The notes under the pieces: model-generated
Told to the model about the DNA's origin: nothing
The model's database searches: none
The model's input: the letters and a program-made list of their open reading frames with translations, nothing else
Shown: positions 9,328 through 18,018 of the stretch, one piece after another
Numbering within the stretch: position 1 is the first letter of the stretch
How the letters are laid out: the number at the start of each line of letters is the position of its first letter
Source of the DNA: Silicimonas sp.
GTDB lineage: Bacteria; Pseudomonadota; Alphaproteobacteria; Rhodobacterales; Rhodobacteraceae
DNA: 64,000 nt
NCBI GenBank assembly: GCA_022826205.1
Contig: JAJDVJ010000170.1
Coordinates: 1-64,000, forward strand
Direction of reading: 5' to 3'
Program-made: the position numbers and the translations under genes

Positions 9328-9353
9328 GGTGACTGTCATTCGACACCGTCACC
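9328..9353. promoter_or_regulatory. Inverted repeat upstream of the rightward SDR
   Basis: GGTGAC (9328-9333) then TGTC, a 4-base centre, GACA, two unpaired C, and GTCACC (9348-9353). It lies 8 bp before the AGGAGAG ribosome site of the SDR at 9373, in the divergent region with the sulfatase. It could be an operator or a leader hairpin. No regulator is encoded next to it. Confidence 0.35.
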
Positions 9354-9372
9354 ATCGAACAGGAGAGTGCAA

Positions 9373-10134
9373 ATGCGCCGGATTGTCGTAACCGCAGGTA
9401 CTTCCGGAATCGGGCGGGCGATCGCCGAGCGGTTCATTTCCGATGGCGATCAGGTTGCCGTCTGCGACATCGATGAGCGCGCGGTCGCCGAATTCGCGTC
9501 GGCATGGCCGGAGGCAATGACCGCAGTGGCAGACGTCACGTCAGAGACCGAAATGGCGGCGTTTCTGGGCGCAGTCGAAGCAGGATGGGGCGGGGCTGAC
9601 GTGGTCTGCGCCAATGCCGGTACGGGCGGGCCGGCGGGCCGGATCGAGGATCTGGACTACGGTGCATGGCAGCGCTGCGTGGCAACGAACTTGCATGGAA
9701 GCTTCCTGACATGCCGCTGGGCCGCGCGCGTGATGCGGGCCGAAGGGGATGGCGTGATTGTCTTGACTTCCTCGACGGCCGGAATTGCAGGCTATCCGTT
9801 CAGGAGTCCCTACGCCGCCGCCAAATGGGCGCTTGTGGGCCTGACGAAGACCCTGGCGATGGAACTCGGACCGGTGGGCGTTCGCGTCAATGCCGTTTGC
9901 CCCGGTGCGGTCGAGGGGTCGCGCATGGACAGGGTCGTCGCGATGGAGGCCGCTGCGCAGGGTGTCGACGAAGCCGAGATTCGGCGAAGTCACGCGGCGG
10001 GTGTGTCGATGAAGACCTGGGTCTCCGCTGCAGACGTTGCAGGCACGGTTCATTTCCTGGCTTCGGATGCGGCGTCGAAAATATCCGGCCAGATACTTGC
10101 CGTGGACGGGCACACAGAATCGCTCGCGCCGTGA
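9373..10134 (+). CDS. Short-chain dehydrogenase/reductase
   Basis: 253 residues from ATG 9373, chosen over GTG 9367 because AGGAGAG at 9361-9367 is spaced correctly for it. TAGTSGIGRAI is the cofactor loop, with CDIDERA after beta-2 (NAD preference likely). ICANAGTGG-like text (VVCANAGTGGPAGR), Ser in LTSSTAG and YAAAK complete the catalytic site. The C-terminus has the usual VDGHTESLAP. The sequence resembles 3-oxoacyl-ACP reductase-like dehydrogenases, but the context suggests an alcohol or sugar substrate. Divergent from the sulfatase and convergent with the GMC oxidoreductase. Confidence 0.86.
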   Translation: MRRIVVTAGTSGIGRAIAERFISDGDQVAVCDIDERAVAEFASAWPEAMTAVADVTSETEMAAFLGAVEAGWGGADVVCANAGTGGPAGRIEDLDYGAWQRCVATNLHGSFLTCRWAARVMRAEGDGVIVLTSSTAGIAGYPFRSPYAAAKWALVGLTKTLAMELGPVGVRVNAVCPGAVEGSRMDRVVAMEAAAQGVDEAEIRRSHAAGVSMKTWVSAADVAGTVHFLASDAASKISGQILAVDGHTESLAP

Positions 10135-10150
10135 GCAACGTCCGGAAGGA

Positions 10151-11815
10151 CTATCGTTGTCGACTTTTCCAGTCGGGATGAATCCAGGGCTCAAGGTTGC
10201 TGGGCGCCAGAGGTGGGCGGCCGAGAATCGCGTCGGATACCTTTTCGCCCACCATGATTGACGGCGCATTCAGGTTTCCGTTGGTGATCCTCGGAAAGAT
10301 GGAACTGTCTGCGAGCCGGAGCCCCTCGACCCCGATGACGCGCGCTTCCGCGTCCACGACCGCCATCGGGTCGTCTCGCCGCCCCATGCGCGCCGTGCCG
10401 CAGGGATGGTAGGCGCTTTCGACATGATCCCGGATCACGGCATCGATCTCGTCGTCGGTCTGGGCTTCGGGACCGGGCAGCAACTCCCGATCATAGTATG
10501 GCGCGAATGCCGGTTGGGCGAAGATTTCACGTGTCAGCCGGATGCCGGTTCGAAAGTCCCGCCAATCATTCTCATGACTCATGTAGTTGAACCTGATTCG
10601 CGGCGGATCTTTCGGGTCGGCAGACCGGAGCAGCACTTCGCCACGAGAAAGGCTCCTCATCGGACCGACATGGGCCTGAAAGCCATGCATTTTCGCTGCC
10701 ATCCGCCCGTCATACCCAATTGCGATCGGTAGGAAATGGAACTGGAGGTCGGGATATTCGACTCCTGCCGCAGAACGGATGAATCCCGTGCTTTCGAACT
10801 GGTTCGAGGCGCCGGGGCCGCTGCGGGCAAGAAGCCAGCGCAAGGCCACATAGGCCTTGCCGGGGAGGTTCCAGTACTTGTAGAGGCTCACCGGCTGCGA
10901 CGTGGCCACTTGGACATACAGCTCGAGGTGATCCTGAAGGTTCTGTCCGACGCCCCGCCGGTCCGCGACGGTCTCGATGCCATGTTCTGCCAGATGTGCT
11001 GAAGGGCCTATGCCTGAGAGCATGAGCAGCTTTGGAGAATTCAGGGACGAGGCCGACAGAATGATGTCGGCACGAGCGCGAATCACTTCTGTGCGTCCGG
11101 CGCGCTCGATCTCGACTCCGGTCGCCCGTGTTCCCTCAAAGGTGACTCGGTTCGCATGGGCACGGACCAGCCTGCAGTTTCCGGTCCGAAGTGCAGGTCT
11201 CAGGTACGCCTTGGCGGCCGACCATCGCGCGCCTTTCCAAATGGTCATCTCGAAGGCACCGAAACCTTCCTGCTGGTGGCCGTTGAAGTCCAGGGTCACA
11301 GGGTAGCCTGCCTGTCGGCCGGCTTCGACGAAGGCACGTGTCAGGGGATTGCGCCGCTGCCCGCGCGTGACGTGCAGCGGCCCTCCCCGACCGCGCCACG
11401 AGGCGGAGCCGCCTCGTCCGCCATCGTGCCAGTCCTCCATTCGCTTGAAGTAGGGCAGGACATCCGCGTAGCTCCAGCCGTCCGCTCCAAGGTCACGCCA
11501 ATGGTCGAAGTCACGCGCATGGCCGCGCACGTAGACCATTCCATTTATGGAACTCGATCCGCCAATCACCTTGCCGCGCGGAGTTGCAATGCACCGGCCG
11601 CTGAGATGTGGTTCGGGGTCGCTTACGAGTCCCCAATCGTAACGGCGCATTGTCATTGGATAGCTGAGTGCGCCCGGCATGTTAATAAACGGCCCGCGGT
11701 CGCTGCCGCCGTATTCCACGACGATGATCCGGCGACCGGCTTCGGCGAGTCGGTACGCCATTGCACAGCCGGCGCTGCCCGCGCCAACGATTACGTAGTC
11801 GGCCTCGATCGCCAT
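10151..11815 (-). CDS. GMC-family FAD oxidoreductase (choline dehydrogenase-like)
   Basis: 554 residues. The N-terminal FAD dinucleotide motif is [19 protein letters not shown], followed by the GMC signature [22 protein letters not shown]. The C-terminal substrate-binding domain carries the catalytic-His segment [12 protein letters not shown] and ends [14 protein letters not shown]. Such enzymes oxidise choline, other alcohols or polyethylene-glycol-like substrates to aldehydes and pass electrons to quinone or oxygen. Its neighbours (sulfatase, two SDRs) suggest stepwise oxidation of a desulfated alcohol. It lies 16 bp from the end of the convergent SDR. BetA itself is possible, but no betB or betI gene is nearby. 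Confidence 0.88.
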   Translation of the reverse strand: MAIEADYVIVGAGSAGCAMAYRLAEAGRRIIVVEYGGSDRGPFINMPGALSYPMTMRRYDWGLVSDPEPHLSGRCIATPRGKVIGGSSSINGMVYVRGHARDFDHWRDLGADGWSYADVLPYFKRMEDWHDGGRGGSASWRGRGGPLHVTRGQRRNPLTRAFVEAGRQAGYPVTLDFNGHQQEGFGAFEMTIWKGARWSAAKAYLRPALRTGNCRLVRAHANRVTFEGTRATGVEIERAGRTEVIRARADIILSASSLNSPKLLMLSGIGPSAHLAEHGIETVADRRGVGQNLQDHLELYVQVATSQPVSLYKYWNLPGKAYVALRWLLARSGPGASNQFESTGFIRSAAGVEYPDLQFHFLPIAIGYDGRMAAKMHGFQAHVGPMRSLSRGEVLLRSADPKDPPRIRFNYMSHENDWRDFRTGIRLTREIFAQPAFAPYYDRELLPGPEAQTDDEIDAVIRDHVESAYHPCGTARMGRRDDPMAVVDAEARVIGVEGLRLADSSIFPRITNGNLNAPSIMVGEKVSDAILGRPPLAPSNLEPWIHPDWKSRQR

Positions 11816-12019
11816 CGTGCCATCGCCCCAGCGGACTCCGTCACGTGACAGGCCGCTGCTGCCGGATGCCGGACATGCGTACCGTCAAGAAACGGAAGTG
11901 CACTGCGTTTGGCCATGTTGGTCATGCGCGCCTCCGCCGCGAGACATGCAGATGAAATGCCGCGCAAATTCATGGCCCGGGTTGCGGCCCTTTGCAAGGA
12001 TTGAGTCCAACGGGCACTG

Positions 12020-12050
12020 AAAAAAAGGGACCGATCAAGAATCGATCCCT
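12020..12050 (-). terminator. Intrinsic terminator of the DUF1127 gene
   Basis: Read leftward, a 10-bp stem (AGGGATCGAT pairing with ATCGGTCCCT, one G-U pair) closes a 5-base loop and runs straight into seven T. It lies about 50 bp after the DUF1127 stop and isolates that gene from the GMC oxidoreductase. Confidence 0.85.
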
Positions 12051-12101
12051 TCGGGATTTCGCGCATTCCCAATCTGGCGACCGCCAGAGGTTGAAATCGC
12101 C

Positions 12102-12302
12102 TTATCTGCGTCCAAAGCAGATCGAGTCGATGTCTCCACGGGAAATGCCGATGTCGTCCAGTTCGTGGGTGGTCAGCCTGGAAAGGACGGCGCGGGTGCG
12201 ACGTGCCTTGTTCCAGTGAATGACGCCCGAGACAAGCCCGGACAGGGACAATGGTGTGCCGCTGACGTTGGCGGCGTTGCTGCGATTCATGGTGATGGCC
12301 AT
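12102..12302 (-). CDS. DUF1127 small protein
   Basis: 66 residues from ATG at 12300-12302, preceded by AGAGGAGAA at good spacing. The C-terminal part, RAVLSRLTTHELDDIGISRGDID, is the DUF1127 motif (L..L..hEL.DIGl.r.dI), ending CFGRR. DUF1127 proteins are small, basic and common in alphaproteobacteria. In Rhodobacter sphaeroides one of them (CcaF1) acts in RNA metabolism and is co-transcribed with small RNAs. Here only a short 3' UTR and a strong terminator follow, and the CUCCUCCC loops of the Rhodobacter RNAs were not seen. It is free-standing, with its own transcription unit. Confidence 0.85.
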   Translation of the reverse strand: MAITMNRSNAANVSGTPLSLSGLVSGVIHWNKARRTRAVLSRLTTHELDDIGISRGDIDSICFGRR

Positions 12303-12441
12303 GGCCGTTCTCCTCTTGCTGGCGTTGCGTTTCGAGTCGCATCTAGAGGCGGTGCATTGACTGGACAAGGCTCAAAATCCGCATGTCCCGTATGCAGGAA
12401 TTGCATATCTCCAGAACTGCCGTAACCTGCCAATATGATTG

Positions 12442-12467
12442 AAAAAAAGGCGACATGCCTGATGTCG
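12442..12467 (-). terminator. Orphan intrinsic terminator
   Basis: Leftward it reads CGACAT, a 5-base loop, ATGTCG, then CC and seven T. The A-tract is at 12442-12448 and the stem arms at 12451-12456 and 12462-12467. No leftward gene precedes it: the next annotated sequence upstream on that strand is the ruvC promoter region. It may end a small RNA of roughly 80-130 nt, or block leftward transcription from the ruvC promoter region. Confidence 0.6.
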
Positions 12468-12539
12468 ATTTCGGACCTGGGCGAACGCGATTCGGAGGCG
12501 GGGCGCAGGCGTTGGCGATTGGCAGCCCAAAGGCGCATT

Positions 12540-12580
12540 TGCCAAAATTCTTGGCAGATATTCACGTTTTGTGCTAATTT
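12540..12580 (+). promoter_or_regulatory. Candidate ruvC promoter with palindrome
   Basis: TTGGCA at 12551-12556 (5/6 match to the -35 consensus), a 17-bp spacer and CTAATT at 12574-12579 form a weak sigma-70-like promoter about 35 bp before ruvC. The -35 hexamer is the right arm of a palindrome, TGCCAA-N5-TTGGCA, at 12540-12556, which may be a regulator site. It does not resemble the alphaproteobacterial LexA box GTTC-N7-GTTC. Confidence 0.4.
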
Positions 12581-12611
12581 CTAATCGAGGTCAGCAGAGC
12601 AGGTCAGCAAA

Positions 12612-13097
12612 ATGCGTGTTATGGGACTGGATCCGGGGCTTCGCGCCCTTGGATGGGGAGTCATCGAGACGTCCGGGTCGCGGCTGTCTCACGTGGCGAA
12701 CGGCATCTGCCGGACAGGGACGGGGCCGCTCGGGACTCGGCTGGTGTCATTGTTCGAGCAGCTTACCGAGGTTTGGGAAAGACACTCGCCGGACGAGGCG
12801 GCGGTGGAGCACACTTTCGTCAACAAGGATGGTGCGTCCACACTCAAGCTTGGACAGGCGCGGGGCATTGCGATGCTGGTGCCGGCACGGGCGGGCGTCG
12901 AGGTTGGGGAATATGCCCCCAATGCCGTGAAGAAGGCGGTCGTCGGTGTCGGGCACGCCGACAAGCGACAGATCGAGCACATGGTGCGGCTGCAGCTGCC
13001 CGGCGTGAAATTATCCGGGCAGGACGCCGCGGATGCGCTCGCCGTCGCGATTTGCCATGCGCATATGTCCCAAAGCCGTGCGTTGGTGATGGCATGA
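12612..13097 (+). CDS. ruvC: Crossover junction endodeoxyribonuclease RuvC
   Basis: 161 residues. It cuts Holliday junctions made mobile by RuvAB. The acidic catalytic set is present: Asp7 ([13 protein letters not shown]), Glu66 ([10 protein letters not shown]) and Asp138/Asp141 ([16 protein letters not shown]). Normal length. Its stop overlaps the ruvA start by 4 bp (ATGA). First gene of ruvCAB. Confidence 0.96.
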   Translation: MRVMGLDPGLRALGWGVIETSGSRLSHVANGICRTGTGPLGTRLVSLFEQLTEVWERHSPDEAAVEHTFVNKDGASTLKLGQARGIAMLVPARAGVEVGEYAPNAVKKAVVGVGHADKRQIEHMVRLQLPGVKLSGQDAADALAVAICHAHMSQSRALVMA

Positions 13098-13735
13098 TCG
13101 GGCGCCTGTCCGGCAGGATTGACTATCGCGCAAGCGATCACGTGCTTCTGGACGTTGGTGGCGTGGGATATGTCGTGTTCGTGAGCGAGCGGACGCTGGC
13201 GGCATTGCCCGGGACCGGAGAGGCGGCGTCACTGTATACGGATCTCCTCGTGCGCGAGGATCTCTTGCAACTCTTCGGGTTCATGACGCCAGTGGAGCTT
13301 GAATGGCACAGGCTCCTGATGGGTGTTCAAGGAATTGGGGCTCGTGCCTCTATGGCGATTCTCGGGACATTGGGACCTGATGCCCTGGCACGTGCGATCG
13401 CCCTCGGCGACTGGGCGTCGATCAGGGCGGCGCCGGGCGTGGGTCCCAAGATCGCGCAGAGGGTCGTGAACGAACTTAAGGGCAAGGTGCCCGACATGAT
13501 GGTGATGCAGGTCGGCGCACCCCTCGAATCTGACACCGGTTCGGATGTCGGGTCGATAACGGAACCGGTGCTCGGAGCGGCTTGGCAAGCAGAAGCGCTT
13601 TCTGCACTTCAGAATCTCGGCTACGCTCCCGGAGAGGCGTCAACGGCAGTGGCCGAGGCGGCTGGAATGACCGAGGGGGCGGACACCGCGACGCTGATCC
13701 GCGAGGCATTGAAGAGATTGGCCCCGAAAGCATGA
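13094..13735 (+). CDS. ruvA: Holliday junction branch migration protein RuvA
   Basis: 213 residues from the ATG that overlaps the ruvC stop. It begins [11 protein letters not shown], the standard RuvA start. The oligonucleotide-binding domain is at 1-62, two helix-hairpin-helix motifs are in the middle ([37 protein letters not shown]), and the C-terminal domain that contacts RuvB ends with [13 protein letters not shown]. It tetramerises on Holliday junctions and loads RuvB. A longer open frame runs back through ruvC but is out of frame with it and is not coding. Confidence 0.96.
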   Translation: MIGRLSGRIDYRASDHVLLDVGGVGYVVFVSERTLAALPGTGEAASLYTDLLVREDLLQLFGFMTPVELEWHRLLMGVQGIGARASMAILGTLGPDALARAIALGDWASIRAAPGVGPKIAQRVVNELKGKVPDMMVMQVGAPLESDTGSDVGSITEPVLGAAWQAEALSALQNLGYAPGEASTAVAEAAGMTEGADTATLIREALKRLAPKA

Positions 13736-13799
13736 ATCCTTACCCGGATAGCACGCTTCAGTGCCAGCGCCTTTGTGGCGTTCGTCAGGAGGGTTGGAG

Positions 13800-14822
13800 G
13801 TGAGCGAGCCGGATCCGACCCTTCGCCCAGAAGCAAGACCCGAGGATGCAGACCGTGCGCTCCGGCCCAGAATGCTTGACGATTTCATCGGGCAAGCGGA
13901 AGCGAGGGCGAATCTGCGCGTGTTCATCGAAAGTGCAAAGCAGCGCGGCGAGGCGATGGACCATGCTCTGTTTCACGGCCCGCCGGGGCTTGGGAAGACG
14001 ACCCTTGCCCGGATCATGGCGCGCGAATTGGGGGTCAATTTCCGCATGACTTCCGGCCCCGTTCTGGCGAAGGCGGGAGATCTTGCGGCGATCCTGACGA
14101 ATCTCGATGCCCGCGATGTGCTGTTCATCGACGAGATTCACCGGTTGCATCCGGCGGTGGAAGAGGTGCTTTACCCCGCGATGGAGGACTTCGAGCTTGA
14201 CCTCGTGATCGGCGAGGGTCCAGCCGCAAGAACAGTTCGAATCGAGTTGCAGCCCTTCACGCTCGTGGGTGCCACAACCCGCCTTGGGCTTCTGACGACG
14301 CCTCTGCGCGATCGGTTCGGGATTCCTGTCCGGTTGCAATTCTACTCGGACGACGAACTCCATGAGATTGTCTCGCGCGGTGCCCGCCTCATGAGAGTGG
14401 AGACTGGTGACGGTGGCGCCCGCGAAATCGCGCGTCGTGCCCGCGGCACACCGAGAATCGCTGGCCGGTTGCTGCGGCGGGTCGTGGACTTTGCCGTCGT
14501 CGAATCGGACGGTCGCCTAACGCGCGAACTGGCAGACGGGGCGTTGACCAGGCTTGGTGTTGACGGCCGAGGACTTGACGGCGCGGACAGGAAATATCTC
14601 TCCTTGATCGCTGAAAACTACCAAGGCGGACCCGTCGGCGCAGATACGATCTCGGCGGCGATGTCGGAAAGCAGGGATGCGATCGACGAGGTCATCGAGC
14701 CGTACCTGCTGCAACAGGGCCTGATTCAGAGAACTCCCCGGGGCCGCATGCTGACCGCCAAAGCCTGGGAGCACTTGGGCCTCTCTCCCCCTGATTCATC
14801 CAGGCAGGGTGTGCTGCTCTGA
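13800..14822 (+). CDS. ruvB: Holliday junction branch migration ATPase RuvB
   Basis: 340 residues from GTG 13800, chosen because AGGAGGG at 13787-13793 is 6 bp upstream; an in-frame ATG at 13761 adds 13 unlikely residues and lacks such a site. Walker [10 protein letters not shown] is at 60-68 and Walker B FIDEIH at about 109-114. Sensor 1 lies in [18 protein letters not shown] and the C-terminal winged helix ends [15 protein letters not shown]. It drives branch migration as a hexamer with RuvA. Normal length. Confidence 0.96.
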   Translation: MSEPDPTLRPEARPEDADRALRPRMLDDFIGQAEARANLRVFIESAKQRGEAMDHALFHGPPGLGKTTLARIMARELGVNFRMTSGPVLAKAGDLAAILTNLDARDVLFIDEIHRLHPAVEEVLYPAMEDFELDLVIGEGPAARTVRIELQPFTLVGATTRLGLLTTPLRDRFGIPVRLQFYSDDELHEIVSRGARLMRVETGDGGAREIARRARGTPRIAGRLLRRVVDFAVVESDGRLTRELADGALTRLGVDGRGLDGADRKYLSLIAENYQGGPVGADTISAAMSESRDAIDEVIEPYLLQQGLIQRTPRGRMLTAKAWEHLGLSPPDSSRQGVLL

Positions 14823-15246
14823 AGCATGCGTATGATGTACGGCGGCTTCGGAGACGGAAATTGGACCACGGCGCTGGATTCGTCAGTCAGTCGATGAATG
14901 CCTGTTTTGGCAATCGGCCATTCAGGCCCCTTGCTGGATGTGGACGGACAGTCTTGCCGGTGCAGATGTGGGATCAGGTTCTGGCTTGACTTGCCGTGTT
15001 GCGCTATCCGTGTGTGCCGGATGGAAACTGTTTGCCCGCCGCGCTGTCGACTGGCTCGATGAACGAAGGGCTGTGGTGCGGGAAGCTAGATTCCGCATGA
15101 AACCGGCCGCAATGCATCAGGAACCGAACAACATTGCTGAACTGCTCGCACTATGAGCTATACGCAAACATGCATAGGTTTCGGAGGGCGGTTGGCGAGG
15201 AGTCTGGTCGTGGCCCATCGATATCCAAATGAAGTGAAGGAGTCGC
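14823..15246. other. Intergenic stretch upstream of the tol operon
   Basis: 424 bp. A 72-codon open frame (14938-15156) has no ribosome site and no family likeness. The tol operon promoter must be here or nearby, but no convincing hexamer pair stands out. GAAGGAG at about 15236-15242 is the ybgC ribosome site. Confidence 0.5.
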
Positions 15247-15639
15247 ATGGCCCATTGTTTCAAGACCCATGTCTACTACGAAGACACTGATCTCGCGGGC
15301 ATCGTCTACTATGCCAACTACCTGAAGTTCATCGAGCGCGCCCGGACCGAGTGGGTGCGCGAAAGAGGTGTCGACCAGTCAAATTTGAAGCAGGGTCGCG
15401 GGATCGTGTTTGCGGTGCGCCGTATTGAGGCCGATTATCTGTCGCCGGCAAAGTTCGGCGATGACCTCATCGTTGAGACCTCCCTGTCGTCGCAATCGGG
15501 TGCGCGAATTGAGTTGGTCCAGAACGTGTTGCGGGACGGAGAGACGCTGTTTGCGGCAAAGGTCACGCTCGTTGCCCTTGCCGAGGGCGGAAGAGCGGTC
15601 AGGTTTCCGGCGGAAGTACGACGACGCCTAGAATCGTGA
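15247..15639 (+). CDS. ybgC: Tol-Pal-associated acyl-CoA thioesterase YbgC
   Basis: 130 residues, hotdog fold. The 4-hydroxybenzoyl-CoA-thioesterase signature YYEDTDLAGIVYYANYLKFIERARTEW is intact, with the catalytic Asp in EDTD. It hydrolyses short acyl-CoA or acyl-ACP and is tied to phospholipid metabolism. It is the first gene of a standard ybgC-tolQRAB-pal-cpoB order, with a good ribosome site (GAAGGAG). Confidence 0.94.
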   Translation: MAHCFKTHVYYEDTDLAGIVYYANYLKFIERARTEWVRERGVDQSNLKQGRGIVFAVRRIEADYLSPAKFGDDLIVETSLSSQSGARIELVQNVLRDGETLFAAKVTLVALAEGGRAVRFPAEVRRRLES

Positions 15640-15753
15640 TGTGCCTCAATCTGCAGATCCGCCCCGGCTTATTCCATTATTTGTGACTTTGGGCTAGTGT
15701 CCCGCCGCATGAGGAACCCGAAATTTCGGGACGGGCAAGAAGAGAGACGAGTA

Positions 15754-16452
15754 ATGGAAACGGAAACCCTTGCGTTGGTGCAGGAGATGGAATTCTCCAT
15801 GTGGGCGCTGTTCGCCCGTGCCACAGTCGTCGTAAAGGTGGTGATGGTACTGCTTGTTTTGGCCTCTTTCTGGTGTTGGGCCGTCATCATCAACAAGCAC
15901 GGTCAGTATTGGCGCGCACGACGCGAGACGCAGAGGTTCGAGGCGTCCTTCTGGTCGGGCGAACCGCTGGACACGCTCTACGACGCGCTGGGGCCGATTC
16001 CGTCTGGACGGACCGAACGTGTCTTTGTCGCCGGAATGACCGAGTGGAGGCGTTCACACAAGGCGGACGGAATGGCCATCGGAGGGGCGCATGTGCGGAT
16101 CGACCGATCAATGGACGTGGCAATTCAGAAGGAGGCTGAGGAGCTGCAAAAGGGCCTGCCGCTGCTGGCTACGATCGGTTCGACCGCCCCGTTCATAGGA
16201 CTGTTCGGCACGGTCTGGGGCATCATGTCGGCCTTCATCGAGATCGGGCAGCAACAGAGCACGAATCTTGCAGTGGTCGCGCCCGGCATTGCCGAGGCTC
16301 TTCTTGCCACCGGCCTAGGCCTTCTCGCGGCGATTCCTGCGGTGATCTTCTACAACAAGCTGTCCGCAGACAGCGGGCGCATCATTGCAGGCTACGAAAG
16401 CTTTGCCGACGAATTTGCCACCATACTGTCACGCCAGCTGGATCAGAACTGA
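15754..16452 (+). CDS. tolQ: Tol-Pal proton channel subunit TolQ
   Basis: 232 residues from ATG 15754. An upstream in-frame start adds 19 charged residues and is not favoured. Three membrane helices: about 20-42 (VVVKVVMVLLVLASFWCWAVII), then a pair in the MotA/ExbB domain (ATIGSTAPFIGLFGTVWGIM and the GLLAAIPAVIFYNKL region). With TolR it harvests the proton-motive force to drive TolA, needed for outer-membrane constriction at division. Stop and the tolR start overlap as TGATG. Confidence 0.95.
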   Translation: METETLALVQEMEFSMWALFARATVVVKVVMVLLVLASFWCWAVIINKHGQYWRARRETQRFEASFWSGEPLDTLYDALGPIPSGRTERVFVAGMTEWRRSHKADGMAIGGAHVRIDRSMDVAIQKEAEELQKGLPLLATIGSTAPFIGLFGTVWGIMSAFIEIGQQQSTNLAVVAPGIAEALLATGLGLLAAIPAVIFYNKLSADSGRIIAGYESFADEFATILSRQLDQN

Positions 16453-16913
16453 TGGGCGCCGAGGTGGTCCAGAACGAACGGACGGGCAACCGGCGCCGAC
16501 GGCGGCGCGCAAGGCCAATGTCCGAAATCAACGTCACGCCCTTTGTGGACGTGATGCTTGTGCTGCTGATCATATTCATGGTCGCTGCCCCGCTGCAGAC
16601 GGTTGGCGTTCCCGTCGAGCTCCCCAGAACCGCGGCACAGGCGCTTGCAAGCGGGCAGGAGGAGCCGCTGACCGTCACGCTGACAGCGGATGGGGTCATC
16701 ATGATCCAGACGACGGAAGTGGCAGACGAGGAGATCGTGCCACGTCTCCGCGCCGTCCTCAGCGAACGGGCATCGAGGAGAGTCTATATCCGGGCAGACG
16801 GCGCGATCCCGTACGCACGCGTCGTTCAGGTCATGGGAGCCCTCAATGCGGCAGGAATCACGGATATCGGGCTCGTGACCGATATGGGCGGGCCGAGGCT
16901 TGGAGGCGGGTGA
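16452..16913 (+). CDS. tolR: Tol-Pal proton channel subunit TolR
   Basis: 153 residues, ExbD/TolR family. An arginine-rich cytoplasmic start (NRRRRRRARPMSEINVTPFVDVML) leads into one membrane helix, LLIIFMVAAPL, with the conserved Asp of the proton path in VDVML. The rest is a periplasmic domain. It overlaps tolQ by 1 bp and the probable tolA start lies at its 3' end. Confidence 0.95.
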   Translation: MGAEVVQNERTGNRRRRRRARPMSEINVTPFVDVMLVLLIIFMVAAPLQTVGVPVELPRTAAQALASGQEEPLTVTLTADGVIMIQTTEVADEEIVPRLRAVLSERASRRVYIRADGAIPYARVVQVMGALNAAGITDIGLVTDMGGPRLGGG

Positions 16914-18018
16914 GGAAGGATTGCGCTGGAGCTGGTACATTTCGGGTGCTGGGCACATCGCATTTCTCCTGGCGGTGTTCCTCGCGGGCCCTTTGGCCAG
17001 CGATCGGCAATCCGAGGTTGTGATCTTGTCTGAAGTGGCAATCCTTTCCGAACAGGAATTTGCGGCGCTGGTGCCGCCAGGGGCCGCACCGCAAACACAG
17101 ACCGATTCACCGGAGGTGGATGCGCCGGAGGAGGACGAGGCGCCACGTTCACCGGTGGCAGTTGCGGCGACGGAACTCGCCACGCCCAGCCCGGTGGCGA
17201 CGCCGGAGAGCCCCGACGTGTCGGAGTTTGAAGTCGATCAGCCCGCCTTGGGTTTGGAGATTGATGACAGCGCGCCGACAGCCCTCCTTGCGCCATCAGA
17301 CATCGACGGCACGAGCGCCCAGCCTGACCAGGTTGCAGCGCCGGCTCCCCGCGTCGCGCCAGTGCCGCAATTGGCGCCGCCGCCCGAGGCGGAAACCGGA
17401 GCAGACCTTATCGAGGCAACCGTTCCCGACCCCGAAGTCCTGCCGGAACTGGTCGAAGAGGAAGACGCTCCGCAGGCGCCACAGGAGGCCAGCGACCGTA
17501 TTGTCACCGAGGCCGAAGAGGAGGAGACCAATGCAGTCGCCAGTTCCATGCGGCCACGACCGCGGCCACCGCGCCCGGCTAGCCCTACGCCAGACGCACC
17601 GGACAACGCACCGGACGATACACCGCCCGAACCCGAGACCGTGGCTGCACTTGCCGATGCGGACGCAATTTCCCAACAAGCGGCGCCGCGCGGCCCGCCG
17701 CTGACCGGCGGCGAACGGGAGGCGCTTGTCCACGCGATACAAGGATGCTGGGTTGTAGGAAGCCTGTCTCCCGAAGCGCAAGCGACGAAGGTTGTCGTGA
17801 TGTTTGACATGCAGCCGAATGGCCAACCCGTCGCAGAATCGATCAAAATGGACTCGTTCCAAGGCGGCAGCGCGGAAGACGCAAATCGGGTGCTCCGGAC
17901 TGCTCGAAGTGCCATCATTCGCTGCGGCAGAAAAGGATTCCCGCTTCCGGTGGAAAAATTCGACCAGTGGCGCAAAATAGAAGCAACCTTTAATGCAGAA
18001 GGGATGCAGTTCCGATGA
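16900..18018 (+). CDS. tolA: Tol-Pal system protein TolA
   Basis: 372 residues if TTG 16900 is used. TTG 16921 ([12 protein letters not shown]), with GAGGAAGGA just before it, is an equally good or better start. One N-terminal membrane helix ([16 protein letters not shown]) anchors it. A long low-complexity region rich in Pro, Ala, Glu and Asp (about 60-270) spans the periplasm in place of the Ala/Lys-rich helix of enteric TolA. The C-terminal ~95 residues (about 275-372) are a TonB/TolA-like domain with two Cys (GCWVVG and [12 protein letters not shown]). It couples the TolQR motor to TolB/Pal. It overlaps tolB by 4 bp. Confidence 0.9.
   Translation: MEAGEEGLRWSWYISGAGHIAFLLAVFLAGPLASDRQSEVVILSEVAILSEQEFAALVPPGAAPQTQTDSPEVDAPEEDEAPRSPVAVAATELATPSPVATPESPDVSEFEVDQPALGLEIDDSAPTALLAPSDIDGTSAQPDQVAAPAPRVAPVPQLAPPPEAETGADLIEATVPDPEVLPELVEEEDAPQAPQEASDRIVTEAEEEETNAVASSMRPRPRPPRPASPTPDAPDNAPDDTPPEPETVAALADADAISQQAAPRGPPLTGGEREALVHAIQGCWVVGSLSPEAQATKVVVMFDMQPNGQPVAESIKMDSFQGGSAEDANRVLRTARSAIIRCGRKGFPLPVEKFDQWRKIEATFNAEGMQFR

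Noticed and set aside
12020-12302. CcsR-like small RNAs downstream of the DUF1127 gene
   Set aside because: The 3' UTR is only about 50 bp before the terminator and lacks the CUCCUCCC loop motif of those RNAs.
12653-13093. Upstream extension of the ruvA frame through ruvC
   Set aside because: Out of frame with ruvC and of non-protein-like composition; ruvA has a clear ATG overlapping the ruvC stop.
14938-15156. 72-codon frame before the tol operon
   Set aside because: No ribosome site, no recognisable motif and random-looking composition.
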